Assembly (NCBI GenBank): GCA_020226215.1
Contig: CM035231.1
Span: 55,518,876-55,582,875, forward strand
Direction of reading: 5' to 3'
Source of the DNA: Sindora glabra
Taxonomy: Eukaryota; Streptophyta; Magnoliopsida; Fabales; Fabaceae
Length of the DNA: 64,000 bases
The notes under the pieces are model-generated. The model was given only the letters and a program-made list of their open reading frames with translations, was not told the DNA's origin and did no database searches. A program made the position numbers and the translations under genes. Shown piece by piece: positions 23,656-36,000 of the stretch; within the stretch, counting starts at the first letter, position 1, and every line of letters begins with the position of its first letter.

Positions 23656-26600
23656 ATGATGTTACATGCTCAGGGACCTTCAAGATATTGTACTCTACTT
23701 GCCGTCCTAGGTGGAAATTCTCGAGGAAATAAGCAAAAGCAGAAGCGGGATGTTGCGTCTGAAGAACAACTTAAATACCCCTTTCCAGAGGTTGCTTCAT
23801 CTGGGCATCTTGAGGTGATCACTGTATTTCTATTTTTTTTTTTTTAAACTAGTGTACAATGTTTATGTTTAAAGGGAATGCAGGTTAAGGTTTTGACCAA
23901 ACCTACTGCTGACGAGCTCAGGCGGGTTCTTGAGTCACTGGATCCAAATTATGTTTACCTACAAGGCAATCAGCTAGAAGATAGTGGACAAATTGGGTCT
24001 CTCATATGGGAAGATGTTGACCTGTCTATTCCAGAAGGCTTATGTGGATTGTTTTCTTCCAAACTACCGGATACCGTTAAGTGTTTTCTTGTGCTTTTGT
24101 CTGGGATTGATACTATGTTTTAAGTTTATCATTTTTCCCCTTCTTGTGTACATTTGCAGCTGCCGTTTTTATAGGACTAAGTTTTTGCTTAATGTAATAT
24201 TTTCTGAATGTCACTTCCACCCAAAGGGAGAAAGCAGGGTTTTATAAGAGAGAAAGCATGCCATTGCATTATCTTGTAACTGTCATAATCAATGGATACT
24301 ATGAGTAAGCCATTGCTGGATAAGATACATGTGTGTGTATGAAAAATACCAAAACCTAACATATTTATGGAATTTGTTGTTTCTTTGTAGTTGTAGGAAT
24401 TGAAGTTTTATTTGGTGCAATCATTTAATTGTGGAAAAGCTGGCCAGAAGAAGTGCTCTTTTCTAATATAATTTTAAAGTATATGAGGTTGATATTGCCT
24501 CTGCTTAGTTGGTTCTAGGATTGATTGTGGATTATGCTATATTGGGGACCTTTTGGTTTCTTGATTCAAATCATAGATTCAACAGAACACAGGGCTGCCT
24601 TAGTTTTTCTGTCTTCATTGTGACTGCACCATGTGTTTACTTTTCTTTTTATAGTGTTTGTTTCGCACTCATAATCTGCTGTTTGATGTCTATCCTACTG
24701 CATGACATTTTTTCAGGTTTATTTGGAAACCCCTAAAGGGGAAAAGTTGGCGGAGGCACTTCATAATAAGGTCAAACATATATATTGTTTCTTAAATTCA
24801 TTTGTTCATTTAATACAAGAAATGTTCTAAATGTGTAATGAGATGGTCATTGAGCTTGGATGCTTAATGAAAAATAATTAAATGAAGACATTTTGTTTGG
24901 CAGGGAGTTCCTTACACTATATATTGGAAGAATGAATTTTCGAAGTATGCAGCTTCTCATTTTTGTCAAGCTTTTTTCTCAGTGGTACAAAGGTACAGTT
25001 AACTACTGTTATCATTATTATTTTTTTTTATATACGGAGAATTATGGAAGTTGAAGACAACATGGAAGTCATACTTGCCTCCACCCTTTCCTGAATGACA
25101 ATGGCTTGAAGGGCTGTAATCATGTTTGTCATCTCTGATTGAGATTGGCTTCCAACAATGAAGCAATGGCATATGAAAACCATGATTTGAAATGCTTGAA
25201 CTTGAGTATTTTCTTCCTTGTATAGAGCTTGGGTACTTCAACCATTTGATGCATTTTGTTAGATATTTTTTGTTTTCATTAAACTTGACTAAGAGTTATT
25301 TAACCTATATAAACTGTCTTTATTTTGCCATTGAAGTTTGATATTATGGTTTGCAGTACATCTGGCCATTCATGGGATGCTTTCCAACTTGCTCTTGCAT
25401 CCTTTAGACTATACTGTGTACAAAACAACTTATTACCTTCTAAGAGCCAGAAGGGTAGTATTAAGCTTGGGCCACGAATGCTTGGAGACCCTCCCATCAT
25501 TGATGTTCCATGCGAGGTAGACATGCAGGATGAGGAGACCGTGTCTGAGACTAGTCCTTCTGTAACGATTTATGATAATGATGTGAACATGAGGTTTCTT
25601 ATATGCGGAGTTCCCAGCACACTGGTACGTTTTGATACCTTGGTTCTCAATAAATCTGATGTGTTGAATGAGACTGCTTATAATTCTTATCATATAACTA
25701 TCAACTTATACAAAGTACAAACTGACTTCCTTTTCCTTCCGCACTCCAAAAAATAGGATGCTTGCTTGTTGGGATCATTAGAGGATGGACTCAATGCTAT
25801 TCTGCGTACAGAAGTAAGTTTCTTGCAACTAACTTATGTGTCTCTAGGTGACAATTTATAATTGGTGTAGGCTAGTTTGTGATGAGGAAGCAGGCTTTCC
25901 CTAAACCAAAAGTGTGGTATTAAACTCTGTTATCCCTATCTAAAATGTTGAGATTATTGTCAATATTGATGAAAATTGAGCAGTCCGTTGCAGTACTCCC
26001 CATCTTGATATGGGATAATCTACATGAATTTAGAGTTTTTTTATTCTTACCTGAGACATTCACATGGACCAGTTCAGTAGTAGTTTCAACATTCACTTCC
26101 ATCCATGTTCTTAAATGTGGACAGGTTTCACTGAATCACTGTTAACAAACCTAAATAAAACTGCCAGCCACTAGCTGTCTGATGCAGCAACCTCGTGGCT
26201 TATAAAAATCTGGATGTCAGACATGAAAATTCGTATAGATTTAATAGAATATATATTTTCCTATTTCATCAACATTTTAAGTTTTCTTTTAGTTGCCTAC
26301 TTATATTTCTATGATTTTCCATTTGATTTTTCTACAGATACGAGGATGTAAGCTCCATAATCGGACGAGGTATTTTAATGATTCTTGAGAGTTGATATCT
26401 CTGTCCCCTTTTGCTATGGCATTCTTTGACGGTTTTTGGTTACTGGGATATTTTGTAGTGCATGTTAAAAAATTCATATTCTCTGGAGTTTTATGATTAA
26501 TTTTTTGGTAATGGTTTCTATGAGGTTTAGTTTTGGTGTGTTATTGATTGCAAATTTCTCTTATTTTTTTCCCCTCATCTTGCTTTGTTTGTCATTTCTC

Positions 26601-29600
26601 TTGTTATTATTCTATATTATGTAGTGCTCCGCTGCCACCTCTTCGGGCAGGCACGTGTTCTCGTGGTTTGGTGACCATGCGATGTGATATATCCACCTGC
26701 AGTTCTGCTCATATATCACTTACGGTGTCTGGTAGTGCAGAAACTTGTTTTAATGATCAGGCAAGGGTGAATTATATTGTCATAGTTTTGACACTCCTAT
26801 TAATTTTGTACTCACCATACTTTTCCCCGTTATTTTGCTGTGTACTCAGCTTTTAGAGAATCATATTAAAAAGGAGCTCATTGAGAAGAGTCAGCTAGTG
26901 CAGGCATTGGCTAATTTTGAACAGAGCAAGCGACATTCCTCTGAACTTCGAAGGTCAGCCTCAGTAGCATGTGGAGCTAGTGTTTTTGAAGTTTGTATGC
27001 AAGTTCCTGCATGGGCATCACAGGTTAAATGTTGTCTCTCAATTTTTTCTTAAATGTGTTTGGTCCTCTTTATTATAATCTGTGGAAATTGTATAAAATA
27101 GAAATTTGTGTGTCATTCTGTTCAATCAATTAGTTGTGTCCTGATGTACATGACATACTAATCTCTTAGATGTATCAAATTGCAAGATGCCATATAAGGC
27201 AGTTGTTGAATTGTCTGTTTAGTATTCTGCACAACTGAATTCATCATAGTGATTGGTTGAAAAATGCAAAATAAACTTTTGTAGACTGATGAAGCTTGCA
27301 CTTAAACCAGCAGCCCTTACCATATTTCAGCCATTTTTCTCTTTTTGACAGTTTGACAATTGGGACTGTTTTGGCTACCAGAGATACTTTCAAATTCTGC
27401 TTGCTGACTTAAAATATAGGAATATTATCTTCCTGACCTTTTTGTGAATAATTAAAATATATGCATACAAGGGCAAATGAAGAATTCCTTGCATTGAATT
27501 GGCTTGATTAACGTAAGCTTTGATGACATTTTTTTTTTTTAATATGGGACCTTCTCCCATGACTTGTGGCTTTTTGGTATTTGTCCTAGGTTCTTAGACA
27601 GCTTGCACCGGATTTGTCATGTCGCAGCCTTGTTATGTTGGGAGTTGCAAGTGTTCAAGGATCGCCAGTTGCATCTTTTAACAGAGATGATGCTGAGCGT
27701 CTTCTCTTCTTTTGTACTAGACAGGAGAAAGAAAATTCTGCCGATGATTATAATTTCTCTTGGCATCCTAGTTGGTTGATGCCTCCACCGCCTTCACGGA
27801 AAAGATCAGAGCCATCCTCAAGAACAAAGTCCATCAAGCGTGGGGGCCTGGAACCTGAGGCGAATGGTGATTGTATACAGAAATTTAATATTGCTGCAAT
27901 GAGGCCAATCCCTCATGCTCATCGTCATGAGGTGCTACCTTTTTCTGGTTTGCCTGAGGGTGAAAGATATGATGGTGACAATGGAAAGGCAATTACGCCA
28001 GTTGCTCCAAAAAAGCATAGTGTTGCGGGCCCTACTTCAGTCAGGAAATCTCTATCAAACTCATTTCAGGCTAAGCAGATTATTTCTATGAATCCGCTAC
28101 CCCTGAAAAAACATGGTTGTGACAGACCTGCAATACGAGTTTGCTCAGAGGTTTGTTGTTTGGTTCCCTTTTCACTTGACCTCTGCTTCATTTGTTTGGT
28201 TATTGATGACATGCTTTGGTTGATCTTGACCTGGTATTGGCTATTATTACTTTGATGCAATTTATGTCCCATAGTATTATGTCTAAACTTTTCTGTTCTT
28301 CCTCTTCATCGTGCTTTTTCTGGCAGGAGGAATTTCTGAAAGATGTAATGCAGTTTCTTATCCTTCGTGGGCATACTCGACTCATTCCTCAAGGTGGGCT
28401 CGCTGAGTTCCCTGAGGCCATTCTGAATGCAAAACGCCTTGACCTTTTCAACTTGTATAGAGAGGTAAGAATATTGACGAGGTAGAATTAAATGCGTAGC
28501 AGTTTTTTCTGTAATTAACAAACTTTAGCATTTTAGGTAGTTTCAAGAGGTGGGTTTCATGTTGGGAATGGCATCAATTGGAAAGGACAAGTTTTCTCGA
28601 AGATGCGCAATCACACTTTGACCAATAAAATGACCGTATGTATCTAAATCTCATTTTTTGTCTTATATTGAGGATTTTATAATTCTTGAATTGCAATTAT
28701 TAGCAGTTAACAAATGAGTGTTATGTGATAAAAATTTGACTCCCTGTTAAATGCTGACTTTGAGTATAGTATATGCATGGATCCATCACTTGGAAGACAA
28801 TTTTCAGTCTAGTTTCTATGAACTTTATGCAAAACCTGAGGAAAGCATTGCTATATGAGTATATATTGAAATGCATGTTCAGATTTTGCAACTTCAGAGT
28901 TCAGAATATGATCTTACCCTGTGGATGTAGTGAGAAGAAGTATGGAAAGAAAATAGATAGAAGAAAAAATGGTGGAAAGAAAATATATGGAAAAGTACTT
29001 TTTCACTTGTTGTTTGGATGTATAAAAAATTGATGGAAAGAAAATGATAAAAATATTAATTTTTTATTTGATTTAATTTAAAAGTAAAAAAAAAATAAAA
29101 GAAATAATTTGTTGAATGACAAAATTACTCCTACTTCAAGTCAGCAAAGTTATTTAATAAGCTTTACAAAAGGAGACACATATTTTGTGGGAAAATATTT
29201 TGTTGATTTCTGAAGTACTTCTTCAACCTTTTTTCTTTCCACATCAAGTTTTTCATAGTATCTAAATATTAAAAAATTTATTTTCAACTTTTTTTCTTTC
29301 TATGTCTTTTCTTTCCACCCATTTTCCATAGATCCAATCAAAGTTTCAGAGATTCTGCATTCTGTGGAAGTTATTGATAATTTGTTTTTGCTGTCAGGGT
29401 GTTGGTAATACACTAAAAAGACATTATGAAACTTATCTTCTAGAATACGAATTGGCTCACGATGATGTAGATGGAGAGTGCTGCTTGTTGTGCCATAGGT
29501 CTCCCTCTCAACCTCTCTATTATGTGTATATTTGTAATGCACAGGTTAGCAAATTAGCAAATTCTATCTTGTTGACAACCATACATTTTCTTGTGTGGGG

Positions 29601-29915
29601 CAACAGTAGTGCCGCCGGCGACTGGGTAAATTGCGGGATATGTGGTGAGTGGGCTCACTTTGGCTGTGATAGGCGGCCGGGACTCGGCGCATTTAAGGTA
29701 TAACTAAACTTTTACTTTAAGCCGGACCTGAAGCTTAAGCTTCAAGAAGCGTTAGAGAAAAATGGTTATCTTCTGGCTGTTGATGGTAATTAGTAGTAAT
29801 GTTGAATTGTTTCTGGCAGGACTATGCTAAAACTGATGGGCTGGAGTATGTCTGTCCTCATTGCAGCATCTCAAATTTCAAGAAAAAACCTAATAAAACC
29901 TCAAATGGGTATTGA
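23656..29915 (+). CDS. ARID4: ARID and PHD-finger chromatin protein, ARID4-like
   Basis: The coding sequence is split into 15 exons: 23656-23814, 23884-24075, 24717-24770, 24904-24992, 25357-25624, 25757-25813, 26338-26369, 26625-26760, 26850-27023, 27590-28150, 28327-28464, 28537-28635, 29398-29498, 29607-29697 and 29820-29915. All junctions stay in frame and give about 748 aa, close to the Arabidopsis ARID4 length as I recall it. The start is the first of two adjacent ATGs (MMLHAQGPSR). Residues 1-570 are a plant-specific region with a basic patch (SRKR) near 456-471. An ARID/BRIGHT DNA-binding domain occupies about 575-675. A C4HC3 PHD finger spans 682-732, with C682, C685, C696, C699, H704, C707, C729 and C732 as zinc ligands. 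In Arabidopsis, ARID4 belongs to the nuclear PEAT chromatin complex (family knowledge), so a nuclear role in histone-linked gene regulation is inferred. No disruption was seen. Confidence 0.93.
29009..29342. mobile_element. MITE with long inverted ends in intron 12 of the ARID-PHD gene
   Basis: The left end (TTGTTTGGATGTATAAAAAA, then TTGATGGAAAGAAAATG) is matched by the reverse complement of the right end (TTGATTGGATCTATGGAAAA, then TGGGTGGAAAGAAAAG). The interior is AT-rich and non-coding. Related ATGGAAAGAAAAT motifs continue just upstream at 28,938-28,995, so a duplicated or nested end is possible. No clear target duplication was found. It lies wholly inside the intron 28,636-29,397. Confidence 0.65.
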
Positions 29916-32900
29916 CAAGCTACTGAGAAATGTTGTCTTTCCGTTAGTTGTACACAGAATGTCTTGACGTGTTTTCTCCCTACTTCCTGGTGCTGCTCCT
30001 GTATGTCATCACAAGGCCCCATTGAGTTTTGAGGAGGCTAATTTTCAATCTCAACAGTTTGCAGTCACAAAAAAAGGCGGGAGGGTAAATACTAAAGAAA
30101 ATGTTTTTGCATAGAGGAAAATTTTGGAAAAATAACTGCAGAATTAATGATTATTTTGGATCTTTTTAGATCAATTGTACGTATATATTCTGCTAACTAG
30201 TTAGTGTTGAAATGGTCTAAAAATTAATCTTTGACCACGCAACTCTGTTCTTATATTTTTTAATTTTTTTATGTGAGGATGTGTGCATGCCTGTTCTCTT
30301 TTGAAAAATTATGACTAGTTGTTGACATGATTTCTTAAGGGTCAGTATGAAATTTAATCTTAATCGTGAATAGATAAAATAAATCAATGTATTCATTTGG
30401 TTAAAAAATGCACTGCAGGCTTCCTGCTTTGTATTTTTATTAAGAGTAAATCTTTATTTTTCTTGGCACTTGTGAATTTTATTTTATTTTCTTCGTTTTT
30501 ATCTCTTTAAAATAATTTTTTAACAAGTTTTTTGTTCACAAAATATGAAATTGTTTAATGTCGTCTTTAAAGAGGTAAAATCGCATAAATTAATCTTCAT
30601 ACAAATATTATTTGAAGGAATTGAAGGATGAAATCGGACAAATTAACATTTTAATGGGATATAATTAATAAAAGGTATGTCACGAGAAGAAATGAATTTT
30701 AACAAGAGTGGGTGTGGATTTCCCAATTTGTATTCTTTAGGATAAGGATGTATGTTTAAGGGATGTAGACGCTATTAGGCCGGTAATGAGTTAATTAACC
30801 TAGTATTAATTTAGATTTGACTTACTTTAAAATTTTTCAACTCATAATTCAGTTTAAACTTGATTTAGGATAATTTATTAGTTTGGCTTGAATTTAGGTC
30901 AAGAGCAGTTTAACTTTGCTCATTACCTCCCATTAATCATTAAAAAATAAAAAAATGTCAATTTTATAATAATGGAAAAATTTGTTGATAATTTTATAAT
31001 AGATCTATACATGGATTGCCCAATCCAATTGGCATGGCCCTAAAAAATAGAGTTTCGACTTTTTTTTATGGTTTGACAATTAATTGGACTATTATCTCAT
31101 AGCTCAATTATTTAAATATATTTTAATTAATATAATTATATATCACAAAAAATAATTATATTTAATTAATTTTAACTTTAAATTGGTTAATTTAATATAA
31201 TTATATAATTTATATTTAAATATTTTATTATTTTTTAAATATATATCATTAATATAAAAATTAATTTTTTCTTAAAATAATGATAAAAATACAATTAATC
31301 GAACTTTTGTGTTAGGCCTCAAGACATATATAATTTTAATTGAGTGAAACCAAAGTGTTTAAAAATTAAACACGCTGGACTCAAAAGTCATTGTATTTGA
31401 TATAAAAGTCCGACTTGGAATTTAATGATCTAACCCATGAACATCTTTGTTTTATAATAATGGAGAAATTTGTTGATAATAGCTTAAAACTTAAAAAAGC
31501 AAATATATTTAGAAATTTAATAACTTATAGTAAATAAAAATATAAATATTGCTATTATGCTATTACTCATGTTATAATGGGGGAAAAAAACAGATGCCAA
31601 AAGAAGTTAAGATATTTTTGTGAATTGACATTTTAAATTGTTTGAAAGGATAGAATGTGAAGTCAAAATTATTTACTTGATTATATAACTTAAAAATAAA
31701 GTTATTAAATTGATAGAAAGAATATAGTTTGAAATCAAAGTTATTTACTTATTTATTTGATTTAAAATTAAAATTAACCAATTATTTATTTAATTTTGTT
31801 CTTTGATTTTCACTTTTCCATAGCATAAGGTGTGCCCATCATCAACAATTTTTAATATAACTTTTTAATATTTTTACTTAAAATGATATATAAAGTACTT
31901 ACAAAAAATATTAAAGTAATATATTAATAATAATATATATATATATATATTTTAGAATAAAAATTTGTTAAATATTTTATTTTAATATATATATATATAC
32001 ACACACACACTATAATATAATGTAGGATTTAAACTCGATTCATTAGTTATGTAAATTAATTTTATATTATCACCTATCAATATACTATTATATCATTAAA
32101 AAATTATTAAAATTCTTTTATTATCAGTAAACAATTTCAATTTATATTATTGTTAATGATACATTATCTTTTTATTTATCAATAATATAAAAAAAATTAT
32201 ATTAATGTTGAATTAAATTTAAATTCTATAATATATATAACTTTTTTACATTGGACTGAACTTCTAAACTTAGATCTAGTCCATTTAAATCGTGATTAAG
32301 ATAATTTAGATTATGTATTACTTATTTGTCATATGAAAAAAAAAAAACTTATATAGTTATGATTTTTCATAAAAAATTCTGAGGATATATATTTTAGAGA
32401 TCATACACTGAAGTTTCATATTTTAAGAAGAAAGAGATATTCAATACATATCATGCAATTGTGTATTTTATAATGCCAAAAACCTTACAAAACGATCTTA
32501 TTCCATAAACAACATAAAACCGTGTTTACCGATCCATTTATTTTGTGAAAACAAATTTTTAATAGAAAATCTTCATTTGCTTGTGCATGCATAGAGGAAT
32601 ATCATATCATATATATGCCTAATTACTAGAAAATAATACATGTATCATATGTCGACCTAATAATATAGAGTAATATAATAATAGAGAAAAACAATCTTTT
32701 TTGCAATGAAAAATGTTTTCATTACATTTCCTAAGTTTAACATTAAATAAATAAAATACTTTCTATTTTCTTAATATTTTATAACTATGAACATTTATAA
32801 AATACATATATATGCCTAATCATTAAAAAAAATGCATATATCATGTATAGACCTAATTATTAAAATAACAATGTATAATAATAGAGAAAAATGATTTTCT

Positions 32901-33090
32901 TTACAATAAAAAATGCTATTTTTACTGCCTATCCTACATTTAACATTAAATAAATAAAATACTTTCTATTTTCTTAATATTTTGTAACCATAAACGTTCA
33001 TAAGTAAATGAATTATCCTTTAAAAAAGATGTTTCTCCTCAAACCAAACGGACCAAAGAATAAGGCCTTGAGAGTTGGATTCTAAAATTT
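29916..33090. other. Intergenic region between convergent ARID-PHD and RBR genes
   Basis: The first few hundred bases should be the ARID-PHD 3' UTR. The rest is AT-rich with no recognisable coding sequence. A short CA-type and TA-type simple repeat lies at 31,935-32,010, and a large tandem duplication at 32,613-33,002 is listed separately. Confidence 0.6.
32613..33002. repeat. Tandem duplication, unit about 195 bp, just 3' of the RBR gene
   Basis: Two adjacent copies start with TATATGCCTAAT (near 32,613 and 32,809). They share AGACCTAAT/CGACCTAAT, ATAATAGAGAAAAA and AACATTAAATAAATAAAATA, then CTTTCTATTTTCTTAATATT. The second copy ends under 100 bp from the RBR stop codon, so it may form part of that gene's 3' UTR. 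Confidence 0.85.
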
Positions 33091-36000
33091 TCAGTGGCCG
33101 CATTTTCTACATTGATGAGATTTTCGTTTGTTTAGAGCTCCACAGTTGTAACAGAAAGCAGTTCCGCACCTATAACAAAGCCAAAATACATATAACAAAG
33201 GTAATTTTGACCACCGGCATTAGGCAAAGTAATAAATGCAAGACAAGGAATGTGAAAAACCAAGTGCAATGAATTTACATAGGCATCCGAATGTTTTAAG
33301 TACATTAAAAATCCAAACTCAATTTCTTCTAAGAACTTAGGGATACCAATGAAAAAGTAATTATCCTTATTACAAAAATAATACGTACAACAATAACAAC
33401 AAGCCTTATCTTATTAAGTGAGGTTAGCACAAAAATAATACATATTATATTAAAATATGATATAACTAATAATAAAAATGATCAAAATTTAAATTTTATC
33501 AATAAAAGTATAACAAAAAAATTTGTATAATAAAAACATAAAAATTCTAATTTACTAAAATTTTATAGTAAATATTTTTTGCAAAGAATGCAAAAATATC
33601 AAATTTTAAATTTTATTATTAAAAATATATTTATTAAAATATTCTAATACAGAAATAATCAAAAATGATTTTTTTATCATCATATATTAATAAAAGGTAA
33701 TATTAGAATATATAAAAAATATAAAAGATATGTATATAAAAATGCCAATCTATAAAATGGAGATTCTATCATTTGATAGAATGGTTATTTTTTGAGAAAT
33801 GGGCATTTTCATTTCATAATAGGTATCAAATGAACTTTTTGGCCATTCATATCCCATCCAACTATATATTCTAAAGTGTTTACCAACAAGCCATTCATAG
33901 AAAGATCATATGTTACACTAGAGAGCAACCACCTATGAATATAATTAAGCCACACTTTTTTGTGAAGAGGATGGAATACAAAATTGTGTAACATAGACTC
34001 TTCTACCACTAATAGTTTTGGCTCCCATAGAATTGCTAAAATACAAGAAAAGAAGAAAAAAAGATGGGAAAAAAAATAAAAAATGCATTAGAATAAGAGA
34101 AATGCTATCCTCACATGCCAACAAATGAAGATGAAGATGTTCTAGTGGATCCACCAAAAACTAGGTGAGATTTATTCCTGATGTACTTTAACAGAATTAC
34201 AAATGAAAATAATTAAATTACCAACCGAATTCAATAAACTTAATATATAGTAGTTAGAAAATATATATGCTTACCATGTTATTGCATAGGGTAGTTATTT
34301 TCTAAAATTTTGAGAGTAATTTTCCTAGATTTGAATGGATAAAAGAAGGAGATGTAAATTCAAGTTTCTTCCATAGAATGACTTTTGAAAGGTCTATGAC
34401 CTAACCTACCCTGGTCTATTTGTTTAAACAAGCAAGATCAAGATTAATAAATAGATCTATTTATATAAATAGGCCACATCTATCTTTTTTAGGCTTAATT
34501 CTTATGTTTATCAAGTCAACTTATTTAATTATTAATATATTTTTAAATAATATAATATAATAAATATATATATAAATTATGCATATATAATATAAATATT
34601 TTAATACATATATTTATACATATAGGCCTCATTAAGCTATTGGATAATTTTGAATCTTAAAAAGGCCTTATCTTATTTGCAAACTTAAAATAAGTAGGTC
34701 AAACTTCTTTAATAAGTTAGACTAAACTTGAATTTTAACTTTATATAGGTTAAACTTAAGTTAATAATTTAAAGGGTATAGAGGGAGGCCAAAAAGAAAT
34801 TAGAAAGGATAAGACTTGTGAAAAGATGTAAAGGAAGGTTAAAAAGGATACCGGAGGAAATTATAAAAAAAGATTTCTTGATAAATAACATTCCTGAAAA
34901 TCTAGTTTCGGATAGAGTATAATAGCGTTGTGTGATTTATGTATCCAATCTCATTTAACAGGATAAGGTTTTGTTGTTGTTATTGTTTAACTTATTTAAA
35001 AAGAAATTAGAAAGGATAAGACTTGTGAAAAGATGTAAAGGAAGGTTAAAAAGGATATAGGAGGAAATTATAAAAAAAGATTTCTTGATAAATAACATTC
35101 TTAAAAATCTAGTTTCGAATAGAGCATAATAGCGTTGTGTGATCTATGTATCCAATCTCATGTAATAGGATAAGGCTTTGTTGTTGTTATTGTTTAACTT
35201 ATTTAAAATAAAGTTTAACTCATTTATACCCCTATTATCAAGGAATTAGAAGTAGAAGATGTTAGATAGTGAGGGATCAAGTAACCATTTCAAGGGAGAT
35301 TACTAATTTTTACCATTTCTTGTATGAGGAAAACAATCCTTGTCGTTCTTTTATCGACAGTTTGGATTGGCACCCTTTGGAAGGAATGGAGGCTAACTAT
35401 TCGGAAAGGCCAGGAAAAGGACATCAAAAAGGCTACATGGTGTTTGGATACGCAAAGAGCACCTGAACTAGATGCGTTTACTTTGGCTTTCTTTCAAATT
35501 TGTTAGGAATTGTTAAAGGAAGGTCTTTTGAAGGTTTTTGTCGGGTTTAACCAAAATGGTGTCATTCGAACCAATATGAATTCCATCTTCTCAGCTTTGA
35601 TTCCCAAGAAGGACCAATCTTTAAAGGTTAAGGATTTCAAGCCCATCAGCTTAAACACTACTGTATATAAGATTATCACTAAAGTATTGTCATGAAGATT
35701 ATCTAAGTTTCTAGGTGATGCTATTTCTTCTTCTCAAAGCGCTTTTGTAGTTGGAAGGCAGATTATCGCTGTAACTCTTATGGCTAATGAGGTGGTCGAC
35801 GTAAGTGCCAAGGTTCGGATTTTAAGCTCAATTTTGAAAAGGCCTATGATATAGTCAACTAGAAATTCTTGAATAAAGGGATGGAAAAAAAAGGGATTTG
35901 GTATTCATTAAAGAAGACGGAATGGGGGTTCTTTCTCCATCATTGTTAATAAAGAATTGAAAGAATGGTTTAAGGATCAGCAGTGTGTTCGTTAAGGAAT

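Noticed and set aside
25300..25756. Several overlapping frames of 60-140 codons
   Set aside because: One is ARID-PHD exon 5 read through into intron; the others are its shadows.
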